From assembly GCF_001280505.1 (NCBI RefSeq), contig NZ_LBIO01000065.1:62001-126000 (forward strand): DNA of 64,000 bases. The letters are read 5' to 3'. The notes beneath the pieces were generated by a model. It did no database searches. It had not been told where the DNA came from and was given only the letters and a program-made list of their open reading frames with translations. The position numbers and the translations under genes are program-made. Source of the DNA: Mangrovimonas sp. TPBH4. Its GTDB lineage: Bacteria > Bacteroidota > Bacteroidia > Flavobacteriales > Flavobacteriaceae. Positions 63,450 to 64,000 of this stretch are shown piece after piece (positions within the stretch are counted from its first letter, which is position 1; each line of letters opens with the position of its first letter).

Positions 63450-64000
63450 ATGAAAGAGATATTTTATAAATGTATGCTAAAATCCGATGTGTTTCTAAAT
63501 AGTTCATTGGCAACCGAAGGCAATTTGAGTTCTTTAAATTATATACCCGGGAGTAATTTTTTAGGGATTGTAGCGCGTGAATTATACAAAGATTTAGACC
63601 CAGACAAAGCGCTAGCTATGTTTCATAATGGCGATGTGTCTTTTGGTAATGCAACCATCACTAATAATAATTTGGTTTCATACCCAATGCCTTTTGGTTT
63701 GTTTATGGATAAATTAGATAATACCATAGGCGAAGATGCTATTTATAGCCATCCTGATTTAGTGGAATTAGCTAAGAATGATACGTATCCAAGAAAGGAA
63801 AATGGACAAAAAAAACAGTTAAAACAACAACGTTCAGGCTTTGTCCTAAATAACGGGCTTGTAATTTCCGATATCGCTAAAAATTTTGCTTTAAAATCAG
63901 CTTACGATCGCAATACCAGAACCTCTGCCGATGGCAAGATGTTTGGTTTTGAATCTTTAGAGGCGGGACAAGAGTTTCTTTTTTCAGTCCAATATAAGGA
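63450..64000 (+). CDS. Second RAMP-like type III subunit (partial, Csx10-like)
   Basis: The frame is open from ATG 63450 to the window end (183 codons). The start MKEIFYKCMLKSDVFLNSSLATEGNLSSLNYIPGSNFLGIVARELYKD carries the YIPGSxxxG pattern of RAMP N-termini and resembles Csx10-type proteins. The Csx10 label is tentative. The C-terminus is cut by the window edge. It is cotranscribed with the upstream Csm3-like gene. Confidence 0.6.
   Translation, partial: MKEIFYKCMLKSDVFLNSSLATEGNLSSLNYIPGSNFLGIVARELYKDLDPDKALAMFHNGDVSFGNATITNNNLVSYPMPFGLFMDKLDNTIGEDAIYSHPDLVELAKNDTYPRKENGQKKQLKQQRSGFVLNNGLVISDIAKNFALKSAYDRNTRTSADGKMFGFESLEAGQEFLFSVQYK

Noticed and set aside
50000..64000. Second copy of the tRNA-Met 3' end (att site)
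   Set aside because: None seen by eye; the right end of the element is probably beyond the window.

Overview
The window reads as chromosomal DNA of a marine member of the Flavobacteriaceae (Bacteroidetes). The evidence is AT-rich DNA, Bacteroidetes-type promoters (TTG, a 19-23 bp spacer, then TAnnTTTG) in front of both tRNA genes and the HU gene, a bacillithiol gene, a fused CcsBA cytochrome c maturation protein, AraC-TPR regulators, DUF4290, DUF493 and DUF2911 proteins, and a vanadium haloperoxidase, an enzyme type typical of marine bacteria and algae. Species cannot be read from the sequence.

Positions 1-5071 hold a signalling block: the tail of a response regulator, a large periplasmic-propeller sensor histidine kinase, and a receiver-cyclase protein likely to make a cyclic nucleotide. 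From 5.1 to 19.5 kb lie mostly housekeeping genes: tRNA-His, bshB1, a Cys/Met PLP enzyme, a glutathione peroxidase and MscL, a SatD/DUF3307 pair, ccsBA, a truncated globin, and a plus-strand run of DUF2520, KdsC-like, UbiA-like, Maf, MscS-like and CorA genes. A gene broken by two in-frame stops follows (18296-19507). The 19.6-25 kb part encodes a secreted PIG-L deacetylase, a 36-residue membrane protein, a sodium:solute symporter and a Gfo/Idh oxidoreductase in one tight run. Two tandem paralogous AraC-TolB-TPR regulators and a DUF2911 protein lie on the minus strand at 25.7-30.7 kb.

From 30.9 to 38.9 kb a densely overlapping plus-strand run encodes a TetR-like regulator, an ABC1/AarF kinase, a DUF2867-type reductase, MscS, an SDR-like protein, glutathione peroxidase, TspO, an SRPBCC protein and a photolyase. 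The gene mix suggests a light and photo-oxidative stress unit. A vanadium haloperoxidase (39.2-41.1 kb) is followed by murA, DUF4290, DUF493, an AAA ATPase, recQ, fmt, HU, a YqgE/AlgH protein, a class IV aminotransferase and a START-like protein.

At 49.8 kb a tRNA-Met gene is followed at once by a tyrosine recombinase, the usual start of an integrated element. To its right are poorly known small genes, a lipoprotein nitrilase, a cluster of palindromic repeats, an McrB-McrC restriction pair with a very large McrB, and the start of a type III CRISPR effector operon. That operon encodes a Cas6-like protein, a compact Cas10 with GGDD but no room for an HD domain, a Csm3-like RAMP, and a second RAMP cut by the window edge. 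I read the segment from the tRNA to the window end as a defence-bearing island; its right end and any CRISPR array lie outside the window.
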